Program-made: the position numbers and the translations under genes
NCBI GenBank assembly: GCA_965199725.1
Contig: OZ241321.1
Location: 992,001-1,056,000 of the forward strand
Reading direction: 5' to 3'
DNA length: 64,000 nt
Origin: G965199725 sp965199725
GTDB lineage: Bacteria; Pseudomonadota; Gammaproteobacteria; Nitrosococcales; Methylophagaceae
The notes under the pieces: model-generated
Database searches by the model: none
Told to the model about the DNA's origin: nothing
What the model saw: only the letters and a program-made list of their open reading frames with translations
Shown here: piece by piece, positions 45,146 to 54,304 of the stretch
How positions within the stretch are numbered: position 1 is the first letter of the stretch
Layout: every line of letters begins with the position of its first letter

Positions 45146-46264
45146 ATGGCTAAACAAGATTTTTACCAGACACTTGGTGTTGCCCGCACAGCAACCGATG
45201 CAGAGCTTAAAAAAGCCTATCGCCAGATGGCAATGAAGTATCATCCTGACCGCAATCCTGATAACGCTACTGATGCAGAAGCGCGCTTCAAACAGGTTAA
45301 AGAGGCCTATGAGGTGCTGTCTGATCCACAAAAACGCGCGGCTTATGATCAGTTTGGTCATGCAGGTGTTGATCAGTCTGCTGGTGCACGCAGTAGCGGC
45401 ACTGGCGGATTCGGCGATATTTTCGGCGATGTCTTTGGCGATATTTTCGGCGATGCCGGCAGTGGCGGCGGCAACCAGCGCAATCGCGGCGCAGATTTGC
45501 GCTATAACCTAGATTTGCCACTTGAGGATGCGGTCGTCGGCAAGACGGTGAAAATTCGCGTTCCTGTGCATGTACGCTGTGAGTCTTGCGGTGGAAGTGG
45601 TGCTAAAAAGGGCACCCAGCCTGTAGCATGTACTACCTGTGATGGTCATGGTCAGGTGCGCATGCAGCAGGGTTTTTTCTCTTTGCAACAACCATGTCCA
45701 CATTGTCGCGGCACAGGTCGGGTGATTAAATCACCATGCAAAACCTGTCGTGGTGAGGGACGAGTGCAAAAATATAAAACATTGTCAGTGAAAGTACCTG
45801 CTGGTGTTGATACGGGCGATCGCATCCGCCTTTCTGGTGAAGGCGAAGTAGGCCCTCATGGCGCAGAACCAGGCGATTTATATGTTGAGGTCAATGTTAA
45901 ACGGCATGATATATTTGCCCGCGAGGGTAGCGATTTATTTTGTACTGTGCCCATTGCTTTTGTCACAGCCAGCTTAGGCGGCGAGCTATATATACCGACC
46001 CTGACAGGTAAAACCAGCCTTAAAATACCTGAAGGCACGCAAACCGGGCAACAATTTCGCTTGCGTGGCAAGGGCGCAAAGTCAGTACGTGGAGGTGCTA
46101 CTGGTGATTTAATTTGTCGGGTGGTGATTGAAACACCAGTGAAGCTGTCAGGCAAACAGAAAAAAATATTGCGTGAATTTGACCAAACACTACAAGGCGA
46201 CCACAGTAAACATAACCCCAAACACAGCTCATGGCTAGATGTGGTTAAAAAGTTTTTTGATTGA
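45146..46264 (+). CDS. dnaJ: Hsp40 co-chaperone DnaJ
   Basis: Stimulates DnaK ATPase and delivers clients. 372 residues: J domain with YHPDRNPDN, a glycine/phenylalanine region with an unusually repetitive FGDIFGDVFGDIFGDAG, four zinc motifs (CESCGGSG, CTTCDGHG, CPHCRGTG, CKTCRGEG) and the C-terminal client domain. About 90 bases after dnaK. Confidence 0.97.
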   Translation: MAKQDFYQTLGVARTATDAELKKAYRQMAMKYHPDRNPDNATDAEARFKQVKEAYEVLSDPQKRAAYDQFGHAGVDQSAGARSSGTGGFGDIFGDVFGDIFGDAGSGGGNQRNRGADLRYNLDLPLEDAVVGKTVKIRVPVHVRCESCGGSGAKKGTQPVACTTCDGHGQVRMQQGFFSLQQPCPHCRGTGRVIKSPCKTCRGEGRVQKYKTLSVKVPAGVDTGDRIRLSGEGEVGPHGAEPGDLYVEVNVKRHDIFAREGSDLFCTVPIAFVTASLGGELYIPTLTGKTSLKIPEGTQTGQQFRLRGKGAKSVRGGATGDLICRVVIETPVKLSGKQKKILREFDQTLQGDHSKHNPKHSSWLDVVKKFFD

Positions 46265-46293
46265 CATAGGGGGAGGGGTATAGCTAAATAATA

Positions 46294-47100
46294 ATGGCAA
46301 CACGTATTGCAATTAATGGTGCTACTGGTCGCGTGGGTCGCTGCCTTATTAAGTCAGTTTCCCAGACAGAAGGACTGGTATTGAGCGCTGCGACCTGCCA
46401 GTCAGCAGCGTCAAAAGGCTCGGATGCTGGCGAATTGGCTGGTATTGAGCGGTTGGGTGTTGCTGTTACCAATGATATTAATACTGCCGTTGCAAATGCT
46501 GAGGTGATGATTGATTTTACGACACCTATGGCAACGCTGGCACTGCTTAAGCCTTGTATTCAACATCACTGCCGTCTGGTCATTGGTACCACGGGTTTTA
46601 CTGAAGCACAAAAAACAGCCATTGCTGATGCCGCCAATCATATCGCCATTGTGCTTGCGCCTAATATGAGTGTTGGCGTTAATCTGCTGTTTAAGCTATT
46701 AGAAATGGCAGCACAGGTGTTAGGCGATGAAGCAGATATTGACATTATTGAAGCGCATCATCGCTATAAAGTGGATGCCCCTTCGGGCACGGCATTACAC
46801 ATGGGTGAAGTGGTAGCAAACGCATCAGGCAGAGACCTAGCAAAATGCGCGGTATATGACAAGCAAGGACATACGGGCGCGCGTGATGTTAATACCATCA
46901 GCTTTGCGACTATACGTGCTGGCGATATTGTGGGTGAACATACTGCTCTGTTTGCTACTGAAGGCGAACGCATAGAGATAACCCATAAAGCAGCCAATCG
47001 GATGATTTTTGCCTTTGGCGCTATGCGTGCAGCGCGCTGGGTTTTAGCCAAGCCTCAAGGTCTTTTTGATATGCAGAGTGTGTTGGCGCTGACAAAATAA
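46294..47100 (+). CDS. dapB: 4-hydroxy-tetrahydrodipicolinate reductase
   Basis: NAD(P)H-dependent step of lysine and diaminopimelate synthesis, 268 residues. NGATGRVGRCLI at the N-terminus and the signature EAHHRYKVDAPSGTALHMGE with the catalytic His and Lys; a Tyr replaces the usual third His. A weak hairpin followed by T's (about 47119-47140) could end the unit. carAB, which often follow in gammaproteobacteria, are absent. Confidence 0.95.
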   Translation: MATRIAINGATGRVGRCLIKSVSQTEGLVLSAATCQSAASKGSDAGELAGIERLGVAVTNDINTAVANAEVMIDFTTPMATLALLKPCIQHHCRLVIGTTGFTEAQKTAIADAANHIAIVLAPNMSVGVNLLFKLLEMAAQVLGDEADIDIIEAHHRYKVDAPSGTALHMGEVVANASGRDLAKCAVYDKQGHTGARDVNTISFATIRAGDIVGEHTALFATEGERIEITHKAANRMIFAFGAMRAARWVLAKPQGLFDMQSVLALTK

Positions 47101-47285
47101 GCATAGCGCGGCTGTATTTTTGTGGTATTCCCACACTTTTTTGTCATTCCCTCTAATGCGGGAAGCTATTTGTCTTTACATACAAGGCTAAAATCATCAT
47201 GGAGCTTGCCCCTTAGTTGGACGGGGTAACGGCCTTGCGCAAGTATGGCCAGCGATCAACAGTGTTGATAGTCACTAGCAAAACA

Positions 47286-47582
47286 CTAGCGGGCACGTTT
47301 TTGCGTTTCTTCTATGGTGCGGGAGCTCATCGTGTCAACAGTAGCATCTCTTAATTTAGCCCCCCTTATAGCCGCGGCAAGGTTAGCCCATATATAGGCA
47401 AGTGTAGCATCTGGGCACACCTTTATCGTTGCTTCACGCTCAGATTAAACTGCGCCTTAGCATCACCCTTCATCAGCAAACTTGCGCGTTTCATCAAGTG
47501 ATCTAGCATTACTGTAAGGTATCGCTAGAACGCATAACATAAATAGCGTGGCGGTTATTTTAATTAGAGCGGGTATAGGCAC
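47286..47582 (-). pseudogene. Remnant of a secreted Sel1-repeat protein
   Basis: On the minus strand a GTG at 47582 opens a signal-peptide-like segment (ITATLFMLCVLAIPYSNA), continuing LDETRKFADEG to a stop. One frame over comes GDAKAQFNLSV, the core of a Sel1 repeat, and after another shift ATLAYIWANLAAAIRGAKLR and TIEETQKRAR, matching the end of Sel1-repeat proteins. At least two frameshifts and the loss of most repeats make it non-functional. Bases 47101-47285 and 47583-47648 show no other feature. Confidence 0.65.
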
Positions 47583-47648
47583 GATTTTCCTCTATAATAG
47601 GACTAAAACTCTGTGCAAAGCAGGGATTTGGCATGTGTGGCTTGTGTT

Positions 47649-49559
47649 TTAAGCCTGCTGGATATTGTCATCATACTTGTCTATTATTTTTTTTACAACA
47701 TCAGGGTTTAACAAGGTAGAAATGTCGCCCAAGTTTGCATGATTACCCTGCGCTATTTTAGACAGTATTCTTCGCATTATTTTGCCAGATCTCGTTTTAG
47801 GCAAGTCATCTACTATCAATATACATTCTGGTTTGGCTAGTTTACCAATTTCATTTTCTACAGTTGCGGTTACTTCTGCGATTATTTGCTGTTCGCTTAA
47901 TGCCCATTCACTTTCTTTACAGACAACATAGGCAAAGACAGCTTGCCCTTTTATAGCATGGTTTATAGCAATAACCGCAGATTCAGATATTGCTGCGTTT
48001 TTGTTGATAGCATTTTCTATCTCGGCAGTACCTAATCTATGACCAGATACGTTGATAACATCGTCTATTCTGCCTATTATTCTGTACATGCCGTTTTCAT
48101 CTATTTTGGCGCTGTCTCCAGTTAAATAAAATTTGCCGCTACCAAAATACACGTCCTTACATCTTTTATGATCGCCATAGATAGTTTTTAATATGGACGG
48201 CCAAGGAAACTTTATTGCCAGGTAGCCTTCTTGGTCAGGCTGATTGATTTCATTACCCTGTCTGTCTACCAGAAAGGGCTGGATGCCAGGGAGCGGATAA
48301 CCAGCATAGGTTGGCTTCATCGGTGATATATTGCCTAAACCAGAAATCATGATACCGCCCGTTTCTGTTTGCCACCAAGTATCTACTACTGGGCATTTTT
48401 CTTTGCCTACATTGGTGTGATACCACTTCCATGCTTCTTCATTAATCGGTTCTCCTACTGTGCCTATGACTTTTAGCGAATCTAAGCTGTAAGGCTTTAC
48501 ATGCTCATCACCAAGCGCTATCAGTGCCCTGATGGCAGTGGGTGCAGTATAGAATTGAGATATGCTGTATTTGTCTATTATTTGCCAGAATCTACCTGCA
48601 TCAGGGTAGGTAGGTACGCCTTCAAACATCAATGTGGTCGCGCCATTTAATAGTGGGCCGTATGTGATATAGGAGTGCCCAGTTATCCATCCTATATCAG
48701 CAGTACACCAGTGTATATCGTTTTCTTCATATTGAAATACATTCTTAAAGCTATATGCTGCGTACACCATGTAACCACCGCACGCATGTAATATTCCTTT
48801 GGGTTTGCCAGTAGAGCCGGATGTGTAGAGTATAAATAGTGGGTCCTGTGCATCCATCTCTTCTGATGGGCATACTGTACTTACTGTATTGAGTTCGTCT
48901 TTTATCCATTTATCACGTCCTGCCCGCATAGTGATAGCTTGATTGGTTCTGGTGGCTACTAGTATAGTATCAATCGCTATATCTTTTACCGCATCATCTA
49001 CTATTGCTTTTATAGGTATTTGCTTCGCACCTCGGTATGCACCATCTGCTGTTACGATTATTTTTGCTGAACAATCTTTTATTCTGTCAGCTAATGCAGT
49101 AGCAGAGAAACCGCCAAATACAACAGAGTGAACTGCGCCTATTCTTGCGCATGCCAGTACGCATATCATCAGTTCTGGCACCATGGGCATGTAAATGATG
49201 ACTCGTTCACCCTTTTTGACATTATTCTGTTTAAGTACATTGGCAAACTTACATGTCTCATTGTAAAGCGCTTGATAGGTTAATTTGACTGATTGTTCTT
49301 CTGGATTATTGGGTTCCCACAACAGTGCAATTTTATCGCCCCTGTCTTTTAAGTGTCTGTCAAGGCAATTGTCGGTTATATTGAGCTTACTGCCCTGAAA
49401 CCATGCTATCTCAGGCACGCTGAAGCTATATTCCAGTGTTGTGTGCCACTTTTGCTTCCATAAGAAGCTATCCGCAATTTTATCCCAGAAAAGATCAGGA
49501 TTTTCAACACTTTCCTGATAAAGGCGCCTGTACTCTTCAAATGATCTAATTTTATCCAT
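47649..49559 (-). CDS. acs: Acetyl-CoA synthetase (AMP-forming)
   Basis: Activates acetate through acetyl-AMP. 636 residues: N-terminal ACAS domain, AMP-binding signature LYTSGSTGKPKGILHACGG (about 255-273), DTWWQTETGG, and the terminal PKTRSGKIMRR whose Lys is the site of regulatory acetylation in the family. A propionyl-CoA synthetase role is less likely given the tryptophan in DTWWQTETG. Divergent from the aldehyde dehydrogenase gene with 114 bases between. Confidence 0.94.
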   Translation of the reverse strand: MDKIRSFEEYRRLYQESVENPDLFWDKIADSFLWKQKWHTTLEYSFSVPEIAWFQGSKLNITDNCLDRHLKDRGDKIALLWEPNNPEEQSVKLTYQALYNETCKFANVLKQNNVKKGERVIIYMPMVPELMICVLACARIGAVHSVVFGGFSATALADRIKDCSAKIIVTADGAYRGAKQIPIKAIVDDAVKDIAIDTILVATRTNQAITMRAGRDKWIKDELNTVSTVCPSEEMDAQDPLFILYTSGSTGKPKGILHACGGYMVYAAYSFKNVFQYEENDIHWCTADIGWITGHSYITYGPLLNGATTLMFEGVPTYPDAGRFWQIIDKYSISQFYTAPTAIRALIALGDEHVKPYSLDSLKVIGTVGEPINEEAWKWYHTNVGKEKCPVVDTWWQTETGGIMISGLGNISPMKPTYAGYPLPGIQPFLVDRQGNEINQPDQEGYLAIKFPWPSILKTIYGDHKRCKDVYFGSGKFYLTGDSAKIDENGMYRIIGRIDDVINVSGHRLGTAEIENAINKNAAISESAVIAINHAIKGQAVFAYVVCKESEWALSEQQIIAEVTATVENEIGKLAKPECILIVDDLPKTRSGKIMRRILSKIAQGNHANLGDISTLLNPDVVKKIIDKYDDNIQQA

Positions 49560-49609
49560 CTGTCAATCCTTATGCCTTTTGGTAAACATAAAGTAATAAT
49601 AATAGAAAA

Positions 49610-49639
49610 TTAACAATAGTGATATTAAATTGTTACAAT
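49610..49639 (+). promoter_or_regulatory. Putative promoter of the aldehyde dehydrogenase gene
   Basis: TTAACA at 49610-49615, an 18-base spacer and TACAAT at 49634-49639, about 30 bases before the GTG start. It lies in the 114-base divergent gap shared with acs, where a common regulator could act. Confidence 0.45.
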
Positions 49640-49673
49640 ATGATCTCTGGCAACATACTAAGGAGCTTCTCTC

Positions 49674-51173
49674 GTGTCATATACCAAACCAACCTTTAAA
49701 GCTAAGTATGATAATTTTATTAACGGGGCATTTTTACCTCCAGCAGATGGACGCTATTTTGATAATCACTCGCCGATTGATAATGGCTTGATTGCGCAAT
49801 ATCCACAATCAAATAAAAAGGATGTAGAAAAAGCAATTGATGCTGCCAATGCGGCAAAAGAAAGCTGGGGCAACATGCCTGCGGCAGAAAGGGCCACGCT
49901 TCTTAATAAGGTTGCTGATATCATTGAAGAAAATCTTGAAGAGCTGGCTTTGGTAGAAACCTGCGATAATGGCAAACCTATTCGTGAAACACTCAATGCA
50001 GACTTACCTTTGGCAGTGGATCATTGGCGTTATTTTGCTTCAATTATTCGCGCTGAAGAAGGAACAGCAACTGAGCTAGATCAGCATAAATTATCATTAA
50101 ATATCAAAGAACCGCTAGGCGTTGTTGGTCAAATTATTCCCTGGAATTTTCCGCTGCTTATGCTGTCATGGAAATTACCGCCTGCGTTGGCTACTGGCAA
50201 TTGTGTTGTGTTAAAACCCGCCGAACAGACTCCTTCTTCTTCTGCGCTTTTAATGGAAAAAATTAAAGACGTATTTCCGCCAGGGGTTGTCAATATCGTA
50301 TATGGTTTTGGCCCAGAAGCTGGCAAACCACTGGCCTCCAGCGCAAAAGTTGATAAAGTCGCTTTTACTGGCGAAACTACCACCGGACAGCTCATTATTC
50401 AGTATGCGTCTAAAAACCTTAACCCGGTAACGGTAGAATTGGGGGGTAAATCGCCTAACATTTTCTTCAGCAGTATTGCAGATGAAGACGATGATCTGTT
50501 TGACAAAGCAATCGAGGGCGCGGTTATGTTTGCCCTTAATCAAGGTGAAGTCTGCACTTCCCCTTCTCGTATACTGGTTCAGGAAGATATTTATGCCAGG
50601 CTTATGGATCGAGTTGTTGCCAGAACCGAGGCCATCGTACAGGGCAACCCTTATGATGTAAACACGATGATAGGCGCACAGGCCTCTAAGGATCAGTATG
50701 AAAAAATTCTTTCTTATATTGATATTGGCAAACAGGAAGGTGCTGAATTGTTAGCAGGTGGTGGTGTATGTCAATTAGAAGGCCAGCTTGCGGGCGGTTT
50801 TTACATCCAGCCAACCATTTTTAAAGGGCACAACAAGATGAGAGTTTTCCAAGAGGAAATTTTTGGCCCTGTTGTTTGCGTCACAACATTTAAAGATGAG
50901 CGGGAGGCTGTTTCAATGGCCAATGATACCTTATATGGTTTAGGTGCAGGAGTTTGGACGCGAGATGCCTACCAGTTTTATCAGGTGCCAAGAGCTATCA
51001 AAGCAGGTCGGGTTTGGGTTAACTGCTATCATGATTACCCTGCTCATGCGCCATTCGGTGGCTATAAAATGTCTGGTTTTGGCAGAGAAACTCATCTTAT
51101 GATGCTCAATCACTACAGACAAAATAAGAATATGCTGATGTCTTATGACAGGAAAAAGTTAGGTTTCTTCTAA
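49674..51173 (+). CDS. NAD-dependent aldehyde dehydrogenase (ExaC/AcoD type)
   Basis: Oxidises acetaldehyde or similar short aldehydes to acids. 499 residues; NAD site around GQIIPWNFPLLMLSWKLPPA, catalytic Glu in VTVELGGKSPN (about 262) and Cys in NQGEVCTSPSR (about 301). The GTG at 49674 follows AAGGAG. Together with acs across the divergent gap and DUF779 downstream it forms an alcohol/aldehyde to acetyl-CoA module. The natural substrate is not determinable here. Confidence 0.9.
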   Translation: MSYTKPTFKAKYDNFINGAFLPPADGRYFDNHSPIDNGLIAQYPQSNKKDVEKAIDAANAAKESWGNMPAAERATLLNKVADIIEENLEELALVETCDNGKPIRETLNADLPLAVDHWRYFASIIRAEEGTATELDQHKLSLNIKEPLGVVGQIIPWNFPLLMLSWKLPPALATGNCVVLKPAEQTPSSSALLMEKIKDVFPPGVVNIVYGFGPEAGKPLASSAKVDKVAFTGETTTGQLIIQYASKNLNPVTVELGGKSPNIFFSSIADEDDDLFDKAIEGAVMFALNQGEVCTSPSRILVQEDIYARLMDRVVARTEAIVQGNPYDVNTMIGAQASKDQYEKILSYIDIGKQEGAELLAGGGVCQLEGQLAGGFYIQPTIFKGHNKMRVFQEEIFGPVVCVTTFKDEREAVSMANDTLYGLGAGVWTRDAYQFYQVPRAIKAGRVWVNCYHDYPAHAPFGGYKMSGFGRETHLMMLNHYRQNKNMLMSYDRKKLGFF

Positions 51174-51176
51174 ATC

Positions 51177-51551
51177 ATGACAGGCCATAACGTGGCGGCT
51201 ACCCAGCGGGTTACCATTAGCAAAGAAGCTGCAAAAGTTGTCCGTCAGTTGCAGGGTGAACATGGGAATTTGGTATTTCACTTAAGTGGTGGGTGTTGTG
51301 ATGGTTCAAGCCCCATGCTGCTCAATGCTGACGATATGTATATTGATGATAATGATGTACTGATGGGAGTTTTGGTCGGCATAAACTTCTATATGAACAG
51401 GTCTCAGTTTCAATATTGGCAGCATACTTTTTTAACGGTTGATGTTGTGGCAGGGCGAGGGTCTAGTTTTTCTCTGGAAATTCCACTTGGCTTGCGTTTT
51501 ATTATCTATTCCAGATTGCTGACCGAAGAGGAACAGACGCGGTTTAACTGA
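51177..51551 (+). CDS. DUF779 protein, aldehyde dehydrogenase partner
   Basis: 124-residue cytosolic protein with the family hallmark VFHLSGGCCDGSSPML (adjacent cysteines) and DVVAGRGSSFSLE. It begins 4 bases after the aldehyde dehydrogenase stop. DUF779 genes commonly accompany ExaC-type dehydrogenases; their biochemical role is unknown to me. Confidence 0.88.
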   Translation: MTGHNVAATQRVTISKEAAKVVRQLQGEHGNLVFHLSGGCCDGSSPMLLNADDMYIDDNDVLMGVLVGINFYMNRSQFQYWQHTFLTVDVVAGRGSSFSLEIPLGLRFIIYSRLLTEEEQTRFN

Positions 51552-51648
51552 CCAATAAAAAAGCAGTTTCCTGATGACCAGTTTAATAGCCTTCACCTTG
51601 TTGAGATATATACAATGAGGTGTTTGTTGCTATCAGATATAGATGCTT

Positions 51649-51995
51649 TTAATGGAAGGATGTAGTCCCTAAATAAATTTTGGTACAGGTCAAGATGCCA
51701 TAGATCAAAGTCGTGTCTATATTTTTTGTAATAGGTTCAAAATCATCTATCAACCGTTCAAGTTCTGCCAATGTAATCTACTAAACATCGACTTGTTTTT
51801 ATAAATGAAATAAGATTGTGGCGCTATGTTTTTTCCCATTAAAATTGCTGGCATAGTCACCAAATTTCTGACAAACGTTGTAAACGAATCACGGATTCCT
51901 AACAAAGATAAGTCAATACCAGCACTTTTTAAGATATCATCTGTGTGTGAACTCCCTAATGAGGGGCGCGTTATAATGGATTTTTGGATAATCAT
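51649..51995 (-). pseudogene. Decayed gene of unknown identity
   Basis: The minus strand carries an 81-codon open stretch (start 51995) with a protein-like sequence including GSSHTDDILKSAGIDLSLLG and TTFVRNLVTMPAILMGKN, which breaks at about 51755 and continues one frame over with LAELERLIDDFEPITKNID and TTLIYGILTC to a stop at 51649. The composition is coding-like, but I do not recognise the family; the first part alone could still be expressed. Bases 51552-51648 hold nothing evident. Confidence 0.45.
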
Positions 51996-52336
51996 AAAGT
52001 CCGCTCATTTTCATTTGCCAAAAAGCAGCTTTTGACAGAAGAATACACGTTTTTTGTTATAACAACATAGCCACAACTTCGCTCTTGAGTTAAGGCGATT
52101 TCCGTTACTGTTGCCTTAGAGTATAATGCTAAAATTGCCAAGTCTATGACTTGGCGAAGGTAGGATTTAGAGGATGCTAGCTTGATATTAAGCTCATTGT
52201 GTATAAAATGGTTGGTGTGGCTTTAGACAAGAACAAGCCACATGACTCTGCCAGTGGCATCCGCTTTTTGTAACCATGTTTTATTGTGATATAAAGCAGG
52301 GTTATTGTGCCGCAGTGGGGGGGTTGAAGCCTTGAC
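51996..52336. other. Noncoding region with two perfect hairpins
   Basis: No coding remnant seen. Two perfect inverted repeats: GCCAAGTC and GACTTGGC around a TAT loop (52137-52155), and GTGGCTT with AAGCCAC (52217-52241). A TATAAT-like element (52122-52127) lies just upstream of the first. The layout could suit a small RNA or a pair of protein-binding sites, but neither is demonstrated. Confidence 0.35.
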
Positions 52337-53119
52337 TTATATCAACCCAACACCATTTGTTTTAAAATTCACCGGTACGTTGACTATGACAGGATTGGCA
52401 TATTCTATATTGACTTTGTCTATCTTTTTCACTGCATCAAATTTAATCTCAACTTCTTGTTGAGGCGCAGGATAAACTGTTACCAATTCTTGTTGTAGTC
52501 CATCATAAAAAGTCATTTTATTAATAATAATATCAGTATCGAGTTCAAAAACAGCCAGATCTGTGCCGTCCATCTTTTGCCCGACCCCTGTCTGATTAAG
52601 TTTTACATAGTTGTTATTAAACATAATTTTTTGCGATATATCAGTAACTGTAATCATACCGCTTGTATGTTTTTTGCTATTCTCTGGTGGGTAACAATAC
52701 AGGCTAACATTGGCTTTAACGCTGATATATTGTGCATTTTTATCGGCGATTGCCGTGACGTTGATAGGTACGATAATTGAATTTCCTTCAATTTTACTGC
52801 TATAAGTATCGATGTTATTTTCTTCTGCGCTACTAATATAATCGGTTGTCTGCCTCCTTCCTCTGGCTAAGATATCAGTGCCCCTATCATCAACAAAATT
52901 AATTAATTTGGATGCGTTGCCATCAATTTTAAAAATGCCATTGGGCACAGTAATACGCAGTTTAATGGCAGTTTTAGGTATGCCAAAAAAAGAGACCTCG
53001 CCTTTTTCTGTTAGAATGGACATCAGGCTAATTTCAGGTATGGTCTTTTGAGCGTATACGCTTGTTAAGCCTGTAAGACATAGCGTCAAAAATGCATATT
53101 TTATACTGTTGTTGATCAT
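52337..53119 (-). CDS. Secreted protein of unknown function
   Basis: 260 residues with an N-terminal signal peptide (hydrophobic core FLTLCLTGLTSVYA, likely cleavage after YAQ). The rest is rich in Ile, Val, Asn and Asp with alternating polar/hydrophobic runs suggesting beta structure, and has a single cysteine (SLYCYPP). The ATG at 53119 is preferred to the GTG at 53125 because AGG lies 8 bases before it. The frame is intact, unlike its upstream neighbours. I recognise no family. Confidence 0.65.
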   Translation of the reverse strand: MINNSIKYAFLTLCLTGLTSVYAQKTIPEISLMSILTEKGEVSFFGIPKTAIKLRITVPNGIFKIDGNASKLINFVDDRGTDILARGRRQTTDYISSAEENNIDTYSSKIEGNSIIVPINVTAIADKNAQYISVKANVSLYCYPPENSKKHTSGMITVTDISQKIMFNNNYVKLNQTGVGQKMDGTDLAVFELDTDIIINKMTFYDGLQQELVTVYPAPQQEVEIKFDAVKKIDKVNIEYANPVIVNVPVNFKTNGVGLI

Positions 53120-53156
53120 ATTCACTACCTTAATTATTACAAAGAAACACTTTTAG

Positions 53157-54125
53157 TTAACGTATTGCCACTGTGCCTAATTTATTAAGAAGCCTTTGAC
53201 TGAGTGTTATGCCTAGTTTGTCAATAAAATTATCTAGGTAATCAGGAGATGGTGTATAGTTGATAATATTTTCAGCACCAATCTTGTCTCTGGCTACGGT
53301 ACTACTATTTGCTAGACCGTCAATCAATCCCAACGGTAATGCCTGTTCACCCGACCAAACTAACCCAGAAAACAGTGTCTCATCGTTTGCTAAACGATCG
53401 CCCCTTCCAGCTTTGACAATATCAATAAACTGTTGGTGAACATTACTTATCATGGCACGAGCATGTTGAACATCACTGTTTTTGATGGGCAAAAATGGAT
53501 CAAGGAATGCTTTGTTTTCACCTGCTGTTAATGAACGACGCGTGACACCTAAGCTACTAATAGCATCAACAAAACCAAAACCATCCATCCTAACGCCAAT
53601 AGAGCCAACAATACTGGCTTTATTAGCATAAATTTCTTGGGCAGCAACCGCAATATAATAACCGCCAGAGGCGCATATATCCTGAATGACAGCATAGACT
53701 GGGAAATCAGGGCGGGTTTTTTGCAAGCGCTTAATCTCATCATTAATAATGCCGGCCTGTACTGGGCTACCACCCGGTGTGTTAATACGAAGAATAAGGC
53801 CACGCGCACCTTCATTGTTAAACGCATCCCGAACAGCAGTTAAGATAACATCAGCATTGGCGTCAGCATCAGCAGCAATGATACCGTTAATTTCAACCAG
53901 TGCAGTGTGCTCAGTATTATGAAATAGTATATCGTTATCTGGCATCATGACAGCGAGCACAGCAGTTAGGTAGAGCAGTATCAGCCCCTTAAATAAATAG
54001 CTCCAGCGGCGGCTGGTGCGTTGTTCTTTTATTGCCGAGAATACCAGTTTTTCCAGTACATCATGTTCCCATGCATTTTTAGATTTGCCATGATCTTCAG
54101 GCTTGCCGTTACCAAATAGGGCCAT
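53157..54125 (-). CDS. sppA: Signal peptide peptidase SppA (S49, 36K type)
   Basis: 322-residue inner-membrane protease degrading cleaved signal peptides. A membrane segment at about 45-62, then ILRINTPGGSPVQAG, the catalytic Ser in CASGGYYIAVAA (about 152) and the Lys in NKASIVGSIGVRM region (S49 Ser/Lys dyad is spread between subunits in this half-length form). It belongs to the rluC-HAD-sppA neighbourhood known in gammaproteobacteria. Confidence 0.9.
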   Translation of the reverse strand: MALFGNGKPEDHGKSKNAWEHDVLEKLVFSAIKEQRTSRRWSYLFKGLILLYLTAVLAVMMPDNDILFHNTEHTALVEINGIIAADADANADVILTAVRDAFNNEGARGLILRINTPGGSPVQAGIINDEIKRLQKTRPDFPVYAVIQDICASGGYYIAVAAQEIYANKASIVGSIGVRMDGFGFVDAISSLGVTRRSLTAGENKAFLDPFLPIKNSDVQHARAMISNVHQQFIDIVKAGRGDRLANDETLFSGLVWSGEQALPLGLIDGLANSSTVARDKIGAENIINYTPSPDYLDNFIDKLGITLSQRLLNKLGTVAIR

Positions 54126-54304
54126 GTAAGTTACTCCTCACAAATGGGCACTAATAAACTATTCTAGCAAATATTCAGTTGTCAGAATAGATAGAAACCT
54201 AATTATCTATGTCGCTCAGTTTTTACCCTTTAGCGTTAGTTTTAGGGCGATGTTAATATGTCCGCTTGTTATTGTCGGCTAACCATTTTTCAACCTAGTA
54301 CAGA

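Noticed and set aside
45413..45463. Tandem repeat in dnaJ encoding FGDIFGDVFGDIFGD
   Set aside because: Although repetitive at DNA level, this is the ordinary glycine/phenylalanine-rich linker of DnaJ.
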